A stretch of 64,000 bases of DNA from Alectoria sarmentosa. Lineage: Eukaryota > Ascomycota > Lecanoromycetes > Lecanorales > Parmeliaceae. The notes beneath the pieces were generated by a model. The model was given only the letters and a program-made list of their open reading frames with translations, was not told where the DNA came from and did not search any database. The stretch spans positions 62,001-126,000 of the forward strand of contig WOGZ01000019.1 in NCBI GenBank assembly GCA_009733775.1, given 5' to 3'. The position numbers and the translations under genes were made by a program. Numbering within the stretch: the first letter of the stretch is position 1; every line of letters starts with the position of its first letter. Positions 1 through 11,572 of the stretch are shown in pieces.

Positions 1-1529
1 CGACATTTGATTGGATCCAAAGGTGGGTGTTTGTAGCTGATGTGAAATGCGCGAAAGTGTACTTGAGTGGTATCTTCATAGAGGCATGTGATTAACGAGA
101 CCATCTACTCATATAAAGGAAGTAGTTCAAGGCACCAGCAGGAAGATTGTAGGTTCTTGAGGTGAGTGTTGTTTCAAGTGAGGCGTGACAAGTCAGTCGG
201 ACAAACATCGACAAGGCTGATTCAAGCAGCCGGACCGTTACAGTGTTAGGAAAACAACGACGACGACGACGGGCGAGCCAGAACAGGACGTTGAAGTTGT
301 TCGCGATGCACTGTTGGTCTAAGGATTTACCTAGGCCCCAGTATGGATTGGGAAGATATTTGAGGCTGAGGCTCAAGCTCCAGGCATCCTTTACTTGATC
401 AAATTGAAGCATGCAACATGCAAGTCGTGCCTGAGCGAACCCTGAGCGAGGATATGTGGTACTCGTACAGCCCTACTGAAGCGCTAACGATTTAAATTAC
501 TTTACCTAAGGTACCTAAGTGCAAGTTACACTCTCAAAATCCGCCCGGGACTGAAAGCCACAATTTGAATGGGAGCAATCCTAGGTACTTTACTTCCCAT
601 AATCAACAAGGTAAAATAATAATAGCTCTTTCTTTCTCATCAGGAAAGTCTTCATGCGAGCATTATAGCATGTAATTGAGTCTGCATTATTGAATCCATC
701 GTAGTCGTAACAACAATAATAATCTACGCGCCTGGTACTCTCGTTCCTGGATTGCCATATGCTTCTCCACAAATAGAGTAGAGTAATATAATAATAAGTG
801 CTTTACGGAGTACCTGTAGGTAGGTAAGGTAAGGTACTTCAGGCATGAAAGGACTAAAATTGGACTGGACTGCCGCTCTCCGATTCAAGCAGTCCAACTG
901 AACTCGACTGTCACCACCATCCATTTATTCTCGAATCTTGCAATCAGTCCACTCCTTCTTATTACCTACCGGAATTCACGGTTCCTACTTGCCAGGCGCA
1001 ATAATTGGTCCCTCGCGCGCTGCCCCCTGCGGTTCGTCCAGTGGACAGCGTTTTTGCTCTCTTCAACAGACAGTACATTCCATCAACCGCTCCAGCATAT
1101 CGCACAGCGATATCTTCCTGCGCCCCAGCAAGGATCCTGCCACCTGTTTAAAACTCCCTTCACAGTGCGCAAGCCGTTTCATTTGCCACCACCGTCACCA
1201 CAAGCTTGGTTGTGCCTCGATGATTCCACGTCGCTGGAAGACAACCACTTAGCAGCGGAGAGAATTAACAACATAGGGAACTGTCAACTTTCGCTCAATT
1301 AATCCTATTACGCTCAGGAACGTGAGGACCAAAGCTTACATTCGTCAAGTACAGGGTGCAAGGCAGATCGCGTTTCGAACGGTTGCTGGGCTACTTTGGG
1401 CAAAATCTTGCCAAGTGTATTGTCGAAGTGGAGGCATAAAACAAGGCTACCAAAGGTGGCTATAAAGACTCTTATACACTGCTCGGGCTGGCTGGAGGAT
1501 ATCACCGAATTGGGAGGGAGGTTGCCGTA
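1..1529. other. intergenic / 5' region, no gene recognised
   Basis: No convincing gene is visible. Bases 480-850 contain several short repeats of the type ggtacctaag/taggtaaggtac. Bases 900-1300 are C/T-rich with short open frames lacking recognisable motifs, which would suit promoter and 5' leader sequence of the LIM-RhoGAP gene that starts at 1530. I see no RNA gene. Confidence 0.4.
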
Positions 1530-4500
1530 ATGAGCCCTCAGTCGGAGGGGAGGCCGTCCACTGACAGACGACCTGGGGATGGTGCATACAATAGTCGAGG
1601 AGGATATCGGCAACCGGGGCAAAGTATGGAAGATAACCAATACCGACAAGCGGGACAGGTGAATGGGCATGGCCATGCAGATGCTCCTAAACAGAGATTC
1701 ATGGGCCCACCGCTAGCGCCAGGGGATACACGAAGTCCAAATGGCACCTCAAATCATTCCCCTATTGATGGGCGAAACGGTCGAAGTAGGGATCCGACAC
1801 AAGACTTGCCAGTCAGAGAAAGGTCACGAACTAATGGGGCATCTGGCGGGAAATCCCATACGTTGAGACTTTGCCAGAAGTGTGGCGAACCTTTGACCGG
1901 GCAATTTGTCAGAGCTCTTGGTGGAACCTTTCATCTCGAGTGCTTCAAATGCCGAGTATGCTCCATCTTCTACCTGCTGGGAAATTTAGTGCTGACAACA
2001 ATATCTAGGACTGCGGACAAGTAGTAGCTTCGAAATTTTTCCCCGTTGACGACGAAGAAGGCCAAGGCCAGTATCCCTTGTGCGAGACCGACTACTTCCG
2101 CCGACTTGATTTGCTATGCTTCGACTGCGGCGGCGCCCTCCGTGGATCCTATATTACGGCCTTGGAACGCAAGTATCACATTGAACATTTCACGTGCTCA
2201 GTTTGCCCGACCGTTTTCGGTGCGCAAGACAGCTATTACGAACACGAAGGGAAGGTCTACTGTCATTACCATTACTCGACGCAGTTTGCGCAACGGTGTA
2301 ACGGATGCCGAACCGCGATATTGAAGCAGTTTGTGGAGATCTTCCGGAACGGTCAAAACCAACACTGGCATCCGGAGTGTTACATGATACATAAGTTTTG
2401 GAATGTTCGTCTGGCACCGTCAGATGTGGATGGCAATTACCAACCACTTTCAGAAGCAAATGCAACCGAAGAGGAACGAACACTGGTGCGAAAGGAAGAG
2501 GAACAAATGGAAGAGAAAGTTTACAGGATATGGAGCGTTCTCTCCGCTTTCGAAGAGTCCTCAGCAGCTTGCATTTCTGATATGCTTCTCCACGTCAGCA
2601 ACGGATCCTACGTAGAAGGCATTGTGACGGCGAGGAAATTCATTTGGCATGTGGACATTCTCTTCAGAGCTACTGACAAACTAGACTTCTTGATGGTTTC
2701 CGAGGGAATGAAAGGTATGTCTGATAGCGATGCTCTTGCTCGGGGGTGTTTTGCCACTGACTGGTCAGGACTCTCATACGGACGGGAAGCGAAGCTGCTT
2801 TGCAAGAAGATCGTGGCCTTCTTTTCGCTTCTTTCAAAGACTCAGGAAACCGGGGTCAAGAAATTGGGCGTTACGCAGGAGCTTTTGTCATTGGTCACGG
2901 GACTTGCCCATTACCTCAAGCTCATCATTCGCATCAGTCTGCAAGGTGCACTGAAGCTCGAACGCGAACAACGGAGCATCGAGGGACTCCACCAATTTCT
3001 TGCGGATTTAGAGAATCTAAATTCCATCAAAGAGGCCGAGACTTCCGACCTTCACTCCGGCGTCGCGGGCTTGTCAAATCAACAGTCAGACATTTGTCAT
3101 AAATGCAAAGAGCCGATCGATGACGAGTGCGTCAAGTTGGACCAGCAAAGATGGCACAAGAACCATTTAACCTGCGATTATTGTGAACGAGTGGTGGGCC
3201 ATCCGGACTTGAATGATGCATTGTGGAGCGAGCGAGAAGGTCAGATCGTGTGCCGACGCTGTTTCGAAGAACGGGGAGAGGCCCCAGACGCCATCGCCTG
3301 CTTTGAGCCGGTTACAAGGCTTCAGCAGTACGTATATCTCCTTCGAGTGGCGCTGGCCAGGCTGCTCTCCGTGCTTCGATCTGGGGGCACCCTTCCTCAT
3401 ACTTCAGGTAAGCTCCGATCTCCTACGTCGTCTTCCAAGCTCTAATGTGGAGGCCAGATGACCCGAACCTCACGACGTATGACTCAAATGAAGGTCATCG
3501 GTTGAACGATAGCGGGCAAGTAAATCCACCCCTGCTCAGGGCAGATTCTCGATCGAAGTCGTATGGTGGCACCGGGACGTCAGCAGCCGAGAGCAATCAA
3601 TCATCTTACCAGCAGACAGTTGGCGAGATGAAAAGACTTCGATCTACACGCATGGATACGCAGCTATCCACCAATATCAAGAAAGCTCGCACCTCTCGAA
3701 TACTTGATGGACCAGAGGGTCGTCGACCGGGATCGGCCGGAGCAGATGGCTCGGACCAAAAGCAGCATGCCTTTCATATCGTGGATGACCGGGATCCCAA
3801 CAGTGATGCGCCGAGCAATAACCTGACTTTTGGCCACCAAGACGCACTGACATTGGATGACATCCCACGAATTGTTGCAGCTGAGCAAGCGAAAGAGCAA
3901 CGACCCAATGCTTATAAGCACGCAAAGCATCAACTAATTGGCAACGGCGGACACCAACCCAGATTCTATAGCGGTCATCAGCGTGGGGTCTCTGGTGGCA
4001 ACGATCTCGACGCATCCGGTGGTGACTTAGGAGCTCAGCGCACGAAGAGGTACTTTTCCGAATTATCTGCTCTGGAATACTTCATTGTCCGCCACGTCGC
4101 GGTGCTTTCGATGGAACCTCTGCTGGAAGGTCATTACAATCTTGAAGATCTGCTCAACCTGATTGAGACAAGAAAGCCGACTTTCTGGGGCAAATTCGGC
4201 AAGGCTTTCCAAAAGAACGACAGACCAAAAGGAGGTAAAAAGAAGGGTGTCTTTGGTATAGCTTTGGATGTGCTTGTGGAAAGGGATGGAGTGGAGTCTA
4301 CTTACGGCGTTGGTCCTGGCGCTCTGAGAGTCCCTGGCATCGTCGACGATACAATTTCCGCCATGCGGCAAATGGACATGTCCGTCGAGGGTGTATTCCG
4401 CAAGAACGGCAACATCAGAGGATTGAGAGACCTGAGTGAGAAGCTTGACCAGAAGGAGGTCGAGGTTGACTTATCGAAGGAGAATCCTGTGCAAGTGGCT

Positions 4501-5486
4501 GCTCTACTAAAGAAGTTTCTCCGGGAGCTTCCCGATCCTTTGCTTACCTACAAGCTCTATCGACTATTCGTCACGTCCCAAAGTAGGTTCTCGGCTATCC
4601 GTGCTTTCAGCGCGCTTTTGCTAACCCACGTCGTTTTAGAAATCGACGATGAAGCAAAGCGAAAAAGGGTGCTCCATCTCACTTGCTGTCTACTGCCCAA
4701 AAGTCACCGGGATACGCTGGAGATACTATTCTCTTTCCTTGTCTGGGCATCATCCTTCTCACAAGTCGACGAAGAATCTGGAAGCAAGATGGACACTCAT
4801 AATCTTGCCACCGTCATAACGCCCAACATCCTCAAAGATAAAACCGCAGTCGTCGGTCAGGACGAAAACAGCTTCTTAGCCATCGAAGTGATCAATACTT
4901 TGATCGAATTTAACGATGAGATGTCCGAAGTGTGTACATACAATTCCACTGGACATGTACTGTTCGCTAATTCCGCCCGCAGGTCCCGGAAGATCTCCAG
5001 TCCATCCTCAACGACTCCTCCCTTTTCAACAACAGCTCTGACATAACCACCAAAGAAATCCTCAAACGCTACGGTGACATTGGCAGATCGCCCGCACATC
5101 GCCCCGTAATCACAGAACAAGCCGCCGACTCGTCTCCATCTCGCTCAAAAGACAACAATACTCCCAACAATGCCAAGCCCGCTGCTCCAGTCATTACCCA
5201 CGTCGATACAGACCCTTACCAAACCCCAGCATGGCCGAAGGAGTCATCAGTACGGCATGTTCAAGGCCAAGCTCAAGGCGCACCAACCTATCCATCGACC
5301 TCGAATGACACGCCGCCGCAGCAACAGTTTGAGTTCAACAATCCGACGAGCCCATATCACCGTAGGGGTGGCAGCAGTGAGAGTCAAGCAAGCAACAGAT
5401 CGGGTGGTCACGGCCACAGCCACAAGTACTCAGGCTGGGGCAAGCAAGGTACGCCTGGACCTATGGGCATCACAGGCGCAGGCTAA
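1530..5486 (+). CDS. rga1: LIM-domain Rho GTPase-activating protein (Rga1-like)
   Basis: GTPase-activating protein for Rho/Cdc42-type GTPases in polarity and septation. Inferred exons: 1530-1955, 2009-2714, 2769-3407, 3458-4582, 4640-4929, 4983-5486, giving about 1229 aa. The first splice joins the two halves of the first LIM zinc finger (CQKCGEPL...CFKC then DCGQ...CFDCGG), which supports it strongly. A second LIM follows (CFDCGGALRG, CSVC, HYHY, CNGC), and another near residue 500 (CHKCKEPIDD...CDYCERVV...CRRC). The RhoGAP domain lies in the C-terminal half: EGVFRKNGNIRGLRDL carries the arginine finger, followed by LRELPDPLLTYKLY and HNLATVITPNIL. The intron at 2715-2768 is open in frame and is inferred because removal gives EGMKGLSYGREAKLL. 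The intron at 4583-4639 is also frame-neutral. The C-terminus is Gln/Ser/His-rich. Convergent with the minus-strand gene ending at 6058. Single-copy ancestral-type gene; identification is secure, exact splice sites less so. Confidence 0.9.
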
Positions 5487-6057
5487 GTAACGGATGCAGA
5501 CTAGTCCTGTTTTCTGGCTGCATTTTCCAAGGGCTATGTATGGCATTGTCGATCTTTTGCCTAGCCTGGCATTATGAACCCTGGTGGGTTCCTTCCTTCC
5601 ATTTACTTTCTTCGACCGCGAGTTCGGCATACCCCACAAGGCGGGCGGGCGTTCCTTTTCTTCAGATTTGGGTAGCATTGGACACTGGCGTTTGAAAGCA
5701 CGCTGGCGCGACTCGACTGGTATAAACCTTTAAACGCAGGGCGGGAAATCTGGGTTCCTTTTTGTTTGGATGCATAGGTGTGAGATACGTACTTTCAGAA
5801 CCATGTCGCCTGATACCCAATGGAAGGGGTAGAGAAGGCTTAGGGGTTTGAGTAATTGAAAAGGTTCATTTTGACTGTCGACTGATAAAAGCAAAGCTCC
5901 GCAAGCAAGTCTGTTTGAAAGGGTATCATGCATGCCTCTTCACCCGTGTCCCTTGCCATGTGTCCAAGCCAATATCCAATTTCGAATCCATCTCCATACC
6001 TAAGCCTTTTTCACTCGTGCTCTCATCAATCATAACATCGTCGTCATTCCACAATCT
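5487..6057. other. convergent intergenic region
   Basis: About 570 bases between two converging genes. It should hold both 3' untranslated regions; no further gene or repeat is seen. Confidence 0.4.
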
Positions 6058-7413
6058 TCATCTCATAACAAAAACCGCCACCCCACCCGCATCCACCCAC
6101 TGCGCACCAACCCCCTTGACCATCCTCCCACTAGCTATAAACAGCAACAGCCATATCTCGCCGACCACTTCGCCCCAGCAATAAATCTTCACAACCTCCC
6201 TGTGCTGCGCTGCATGATTCTCCTTGTCGCTTTCTTTCGTGTGGACCGTTTCTTCGTTTTCCCGTATGCACCAGGTGCCCCACCCAGCTTGCGCGCAACC
6301 AACGAATTTGGTCAGGTAGTCCCAGAATTCCGTTTTCGGGGTCTCATCCCAGCTGTCGATGGGCACAAGCCAGTGGCCGCGCTCTAGTGTTCTAGGCGTT
6401 CGTGTATTGATGATGGGCTTGAAGTATTTTTCCAGTGGAAGTATTGTAGCAATGCTCTTGAGTGATTTTGTGAGATGGGTTTCGAAAGCGCTGTGCGTGG
6501 ACTTGGGGCGGGATGGATGTATCTCAAGTGTCCGTGGTTTATCATTCGGCGGTGAAGAAGAGGCTGGAAGATTTTCTGCGCTTGGTGACAAAGGGAAGAT
6601 TGCGACTACTGTAGGTCGTATCTCATCTACCGACTTTTCAGACGGCGGAGAAGAAGGTACCTCCAGGCGCGGACGTTTTGCGCTTGGCGGCAAGGAGAAG
6701 GGTGCGGCCGCTGGAGGTCGTGCTTCGACTGTCCGGTCATTAGATGGTGGCGAAGAGAGTACCTGCAACCATGGCCGCTTTGCAATTGGTGGTGAAGCAC
6801 GTCGTGTCGGAGAGGGCGAGCTGGAAGCAAAAGGGCCTTTGAAGTAGGGAGAGCTGGAAATCTCGGACCGGTCTGACGAAGGAGGAGTAGGTTGGGAGTC
6901 CGGGACTACGCTGGGAGGTGTGTGCCAGCTATCTGACTGTGAGCGACGGAGAGGAGGGGCTTGAGAGGGGGTTGATGGTGTGGGCGCGGTCCGAGGACGA
7001 GGCAAGATAGGGGTTCTCTCAATGAGGAGGTGAGGAGTTTGCTTTGTAGTTGTCCATGGAAGGGTGGAGGCTGTGGCCCTAGAAAATATTGGAGTCCTCA
7101 ATGGTGGGAGTCGACCCGGCCAATCTCGGACTTTTGACTTATGGACAGCTCTCTCTGCTCCTCGGGAGGATGTTTTGGCTTCCTGGATTACTCGTACTCC
7201 TCGAGATTGTTCCTCCTCAGCATCGGTTGTCCCGAAATGTGACAGCGTTTGCTCGACCGCATTTGGCGTAAGCGATTCCTGTCCAAGCAGCGTATGCCTC
7301 TGCGCAATGTCAAACTCCAGAAACCCAAACGCCTCTCTGGTATACCTGGCATCATCTGTTGCCCTACTTGGGCCGGAGACGTGCACCAGAATCTCCATTG
7401 GTGGTGGGGTCAT
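6058..7413 (-). CDS. conserved fungal protein of unknown function, Pro/Ser-rich
   Basis: Single-exon frame of 451 aa. The start region MTPPPMEILVHVSGPSRA has two candidate ATGs (7413 and 7398); the second gives the more typical beginning, MEILVHVSGPS. The ends look folded: an N-terminal block with DDARYTREAFGFLEFD, and a C-terminal block rich in Trp (WLVPIDSWDETPKTEFWDYL, GWGTWCIREN, IYCWGEVVGEIWLLLFIASG). The middle (about residues 90-300) is low-complexity, with repeated S-S-P-P-S/N motifs such as EVPSSPPSEK and VLSSPPSND. No catalytic motif is recognised. The pattern of a conserved head and tail around a disordered middle is seen and is typical of regulatory or scaffold proteins, but the function is unknown to me. 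Confidence 0.75.
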   Translation of the reverse strand: MTPPPMEILVHVSGPSRATDDARYTREAFGFLEFDIAQRHTLLGQESLTPNAVEQTLSHFGTTDAEEEQSRGVRVIQEAKTSSRGAERAVHKSKVRDWPGRLPPLRTPIFSRATASTLPWTTTKQTPHLLIERTPILPRPRTAPTPSTPSQAPPLRRSQSDSWHTPPSVVPDSQPTPPSSDRSEISSSPYFKGPFASSSPSPTRRASPPIAKRPWLQVLSSPPSNDRTVEARPPAAAPFSLPPSAKRPRLEVPSSPPSEKSVDEIRPTVVAIFPLSPSAENLPASSSPPNDKPRTLEIHPSRPKSTHSAFETHLTKSLKSIATILPLEKYFKPIINTRTPRTLERGHWLVPIDSWDETPKTEFWDYLTKFVGCAQAGWGTWCIRENEETVHTKESDKENHAAQHREVVKIYCWGEVVGEIWLLLFIASGRMVKGVGAQWVDAGGVAVFVMR

Positions 7414-8671
7414 TGTGCCTCTTCATCTTGGAGAATATGTTTCCGTTCCGGCTTGTTTGCTTTGTTGACACCTTAGTCGTTCACTCTTTCAATCAAGTCC
7501 TGTGTTGTGCAAGTATTCACCTCTAATAAGAATAGGATGTAGGAGGACCGTAAGCATTCAAACCGGGATGTTGCGGGGTGGGCATAACAAGCCCGATCTT
7601 CTAATTACACTTGATGTGTCTACCAACCAATATTCACTTAATGGGTCGAGATGGTCTCATTCTCTCCATTACTTACTATCAGTGGCCCTGAAAAGGCATG
7701 AAGAAGCTAACTTTTGCCCCTCTCTTGTAACAGGGTTCCTTTCTCTGAATACAAGCAAGAGTACATAGAGCAATACTGCTTGACCAGCACAAAACTTTCA
7801 CCTCACTTGAACCTCCTGCCTTCTTTACATATCAACAAAGACGCGTAAGCCATGGGGCCACAAGATCAAGTGACGGAGCGACGGTCCCAATGAGATCCAT
7901 CTAGGGGCTCTTCCCAATCTCCTGAACCATATCCCTCGTCACCACCCCCACAATCATTCTTGAAGAAGTGCTGAGAGCTGCACTCGGACTCGGTTCATTT
8001 CTTCGTCAGCTGCGCCATGCTCCAGTGATTTCATTATCTTGCTGCATAGCAAACGGTCCACTGATCTGAAAGATCTATAAGGCATGGGACTGGCACTCGT
8101 GATGGCCGAATAATGGAAAGCAGACCGGCCATTCTTGCATATGCAATAATGGGAAGGCGTATCACTTGCAAGACAATCGTCCAGGAATCGAGCCCGATTT
8201 GTGTCGTTGGCAATCGGAGACGTGCCACTGTCAAAAAGGAAAAGGGGCGGTAGAAAGTGATCCAATCACGCATTGCTACGCCTGGGACAAATTCGCACCA
8301 AATACAACTGGGCCGATTCCTGGCTGCCTTGGTTGGAAAAAGGGTCAAGGAGTATGATGAAGGCTTCTTCCCATCTTGCAAGTCTTGACTCCTAGTAATG
8401 GCAGCACATGGGCTTTGAAAGCCGAAGTCACCGAGTGAGTATCATTAAAGGAATGATAAATTTGCATCTAAGAATCTAAGACTGCTCTTGCTGGTCGCAC
8501 TAACAAATATCGACTGATCAAACTATCCACTTTCCCCTTTTCCTCGTTTTTCTCTGCTTAAATCAACACACAGCTAGACTTGGCCATGACGGCAATTGAA
8601 GCATAGTATCATTATCAAGATGACCTCATGTCATTGCATCACGTCGCTCGTGCAGGCATCATCTTCCCACT
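7414..8671. other. intergenic with possible ankyrin-type relic
   Basis: No intact gene. On the minus strand 7954-8265 stays open and encodes a stretch (ICKNGRSAFHYSAITSAS ... SLEHGAADEE) that faintly recalls degenerate ankyrin repeats (NGRSALHxA ... LLEHGAD). It has no convincing start or domain context, so I do not call a gene. The rest holds nothing I can support. Confidence 0.25.
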
Positions 8672-9658
8672 TCAACCCGAACCAACGTCCACTTTTCCAA
8701 AGTGCTTAAGAGACCTTCCCCACATGGGTGCATCACCTCTCTCTGCGACTGCAATAGGCCACAATACCCTTTCAGTGCCGTTGTCGAAATCAATCCGACC
8801 TTCACCTTTGTCACGCATCTCCGGTGCAGCGCTCCTATAGCCTGGCTCAATCGTGTTTGTGGCTACATGTCTAGACTTGAGGCATGCCGCAGCCTCGGTT
8901 TCGGTCGTCATGTTGAGCCCGGCTTTAGACGTTTTGGTGTGAACATGCAGCCCAGCCTTCTCTCCGCTGTTGGCTGAAGATTCGAAAATTCCTTCGCGAG
9001 GCGAGACATTGATGATATGAGCTAATGGCTTTCTGGGCATGAACGAGGTATGGACAGGTGCTGCCCTTTGACTCATGATAAAGACAAACTCGCGGATCAG
9101 GATGAGGGGGACAAATATATTGACAGAGTGGGCCGAGATGATATCTTCGTATGGTATCTCTGTAAGGGATTGCACCCATGAGGATCTGGATGGCCGCGAG
9201 ATAATCGCCTCATCATTCTCTGCCGAAGCCGAAATCCTTTCGACGGATGTGGCTTCAACCTTCTGGTTCGTGTAGCTGCTACACAAGTCTTCCGTCTCGG
9301 GATCCTGCGCTCCGCTGGCCTCGATGAGGCCGCCAAGCATCCGAGAACCTCCCCTGACTGTGGCTTGATATCCATTCTCAATCACAGAGGTTGTGTCATC
9401 TAGCAACTACTACAATCTCCCCTCGTTCAGTATGGCTTTTTTCTCTGCCCAAATTGGATCAGTAAGAGTCTGTGCAGTATTGTTAGTCAGCATGTCCAGC
9501 CTCCCATCAGGATACGAGCCCCTGTCCACAGTCCAACCCCTCAGGATATGTTTGGTAGACGCTACAAGTCGGAAGACTTCCTGAGTTCTTCTAAAGTCAG
9601 CCCCTTGACGACCGCTTGCTTCAACATCCTCAGCGCAAGCGTTTGTTCCCTTCTCCAC
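8672..9658 (-). pseudogene. decayed short-chain dehydrogenase/reductase (SDR)
   Basis: One minus-strand frame runs from 9658 to 8672 but is broken by two adjacent TAG codons at 9407-9412. Upstream of them is GRLDMLTNNTAQTLTDP, the SDR core motif equivalent to RLDILINNAAQT. Downstream are IPYEDIISAHSVNIFVPLIL (helix alpha-E region), AHIINVSPREG (the Ser strand), VHTKTSKAGLNM (with the catalytic Lys; the usual Tyr is His) and ERVLWPIAVAERGDAPMWG (C-terminal tail typical of a fungal SDR subfamily). The N-terminal Rossmann glycine motif is absent: the frame ends where the opposing gene begins at 9667. The stop pair would be CAG CAG (Gln Gln) with C-to-T changes in a CpA context, as RIP makes. Truncated and stopped, so a pseudogene. 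The SDR identity is family knowledge; the RIP cause is inference. Confidence 0.7.
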
Positions 9659-9666
9659 AGCACCTT

Positions 9667-11041
9667 ATGCATGTTCGTGATCTATTCGACTTTTACCAAG
9701 ATGTGCGCTCGTCTCTCAAGCGCCATCCTGGGTTCATTTACACAGTTTTGGCTACAAACCTGTCCAGTACCAAAGACGGGTCGGACGTCACCTTTGAACA
9801 GCTGCAATCATTCACACGGAGATCAAAGACAGCTCAAAAAGGAGTAGTATACCAAGGCGGTATGTACATTTTCCAAGCAGATTTCTCCTCTTCCGGATCA
9901 CTTCACGTGTTGCGAGACTTATACCGGGAGCAAAGTGTTCTTAACAGCCTTTCGACCTGTATCATCTCTTGTGGTTTTGGCCTCGAGGGAACGAATGCTG
10001 ACTCAAAAATCTTTACAGGCAGCGTACAAGGACTACTTGGACAGACGAAATTCTCGAGACTGGACTTTTCGACTTTCAAATCAATGCATGAGACCTGGGA
10101 CACAGTCAATGCCGGTATCACCTTGTGAGGTGGTAATTCACACCCCGAAACTACCCGGAGAGCGCACCTGGGGGGCGTTATCCGGGGAAGGGTGTGAGTT
10201 GTCACCTCACAAGGTGATACGGATCCTCTCCACATCGAAGACCTCTCAGCTCAGGCAAATGGTCGATGTCATCGATAAATGGCCCACACTAGTCAAGATA
10301 TCTTCGGATCCTGCAGAGCCTCGGATTAATACAGCTCGCGTCAGCTTAACTTTCCACCGCTACGCTGAAATTCTATCCAAAGGCGCGTGGAGGGCAATAG
10401 TAAGCAATCATCTCTTCAGATACCGCATTTCCCCTTCAGTGCCTTTCGACGAAGACCTTCGGACATTCGTCAAAACCTTGGCCAAATACCCATTACCAAA
10501 GGTGCATTCTCTGATGGGTGACCCAGGGTCACGAACGATTCAAGGAAAGGTACCGGTGCCAGAGGCCAAGCTTCTGGCGAACGACCCAAAGTCACAAACG
10601 GTCCGGGAGGAACTACCGTCTCGAGAACCAGCTGCGCCTGGGAGTAGCGACGCTGAGCTCTCCAGCGCTGGGGCCGCTTTCAATCGATTAAGCTTGGGTG
10701 AAGGGGGTAGGTACCCCGAACATGTCATCCCTCCTCAACCATCTACCCAAATCGCCAAACCAGAGTTCTCCGTACCAAATACACGCTCTCTTCCGCACAC
10801 CCTTTCAACCGTCAGTAGACCGAACGAGCCGGTGGGAACAGACACTACTCACTGGCCGAAGACTTCAAGGATCGCGCCAGTAAACAACCGCTGGTATTTA
10901 CGTCCCTCTCTGCTTCGCTATCTCGTTGCTGGAGACGTAAATGTGACGAAGCTAGAGTGGGGAATTCAAATTGGTATTCGAATGATTATAGGTATCAGCC
11001 GTATGACGAGAGGGAGTTTGAGTGGCTGGAAGCCTTCGTGA
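9667..11041 (+). CDS. unrecognised protein with an in-frame MITE insertion
   Basis: Inferred exons 9667-9859 and 9948-11041 (donor gtatgt, acceptor ttaacag) give 428 aa. The splice moves between two frames without a stop and yields VYQG/AFRPVSS. N-terminal part: RDLFDFYQDVRSSLKRHPGF; middle: VDVIDKWPTLVKISSDPA and FHRYAEILSKGAWRAIVSNH, which look like an alpha-helical folded region. A 100-bp inverted-repeat element (10118-10217) sits inside exon 2 and adds 34 codons without a stop. A low-complexity segment with two near repeats (GDPGSRTIQGKVPVPEAKLL / NDPKSQTVREELPSREPA) follows. Beyond about 10819 another frame looks more protein-like (YDEREFEWLEAFVRAVRF, ending near 11104), so either a further intron (for example 10706-10830) or a frameshift is likely. 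Function unknown; it may be decaying. Confidence 0.5.
10118..10217. mobile_element. MITE-like element, 28-bp terminal inverted repeats, TA duplication
   Basis: The left end tcaccttgtgaggtg and the reverse complement of the right end agree at the first 15 bases, then differ at three transitions, then agree again over tcacaccc: 25 of 28 positions. Both ends abut TA (10116-10117 and 10218-10219), as expected of Tc1/mariner-type insertion. Each terminal repeat itself contains a small palindrome (cacct..aggtg). The element is too short to code for a transposase. It lies in exon 2 of an unrecognised gene; removing the element plus one TA (102 bp) keeps the frame. Confidence 0.6.
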
Positions 11042-11104
11042 GGGCTGTGAGATTTATGGAGACACTTGGAGGAGGGGAGGCGGGAGCGAAAGTAGATAGT
11101 GTCT

Positions 11105-11572
11105 AGGAAAAGCAAGTGACCGAATATGTTTTATGAAAAGTCTTGTGTCCGGGAAGGCGATTGCAGCAATCGTTCAGAGAGCTGGATGTTTGCTTTCCTG
11201 ATTGCTTCATAAACAGGCTTGCAGTCCGTCATGGTTGAGGAGCTAGCTCATTGGAATAACGGCATACGTGTGCCAGATCTGTGGCATTCTTCCACCCTCT
11301 GCGCCTCTTCTTGGTACATGAACCCTGTGCTTGGGTTGCATCAACAGCCATCTGCAAAGTCGAAGCCCCTCTGCGAGCACTTGGATTCGCGCAAGACCAG
11401 CGGTGGATATCTCATGGCTTGGAGACGAAGCTATGGAAGGTGAAGCATTTGTGGAGCAAATATTGCATAAAGTGAGGAGTCAGCACGAAGGTGCCTTTCC
11501 ACCAAATTTCTTACTATTTCAAAAGTTTACATATCATGAATCATTCCCCCAAACGTTATCCAGCCCACTCCT
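11105..11572. other. intergenic
   Basis: About 470 bases between convergent genes. No feature beyond presumed 3' untranslated sequence. Confidence 0.3.

Noticed and set aside
1530..1955. Reading the first LIM-gene exon through to the stop near 2024
   Set aside because: Reading through breaks the first LIM domain; splicing at 1956-2008 restores the second half of the zinc finger exactly.
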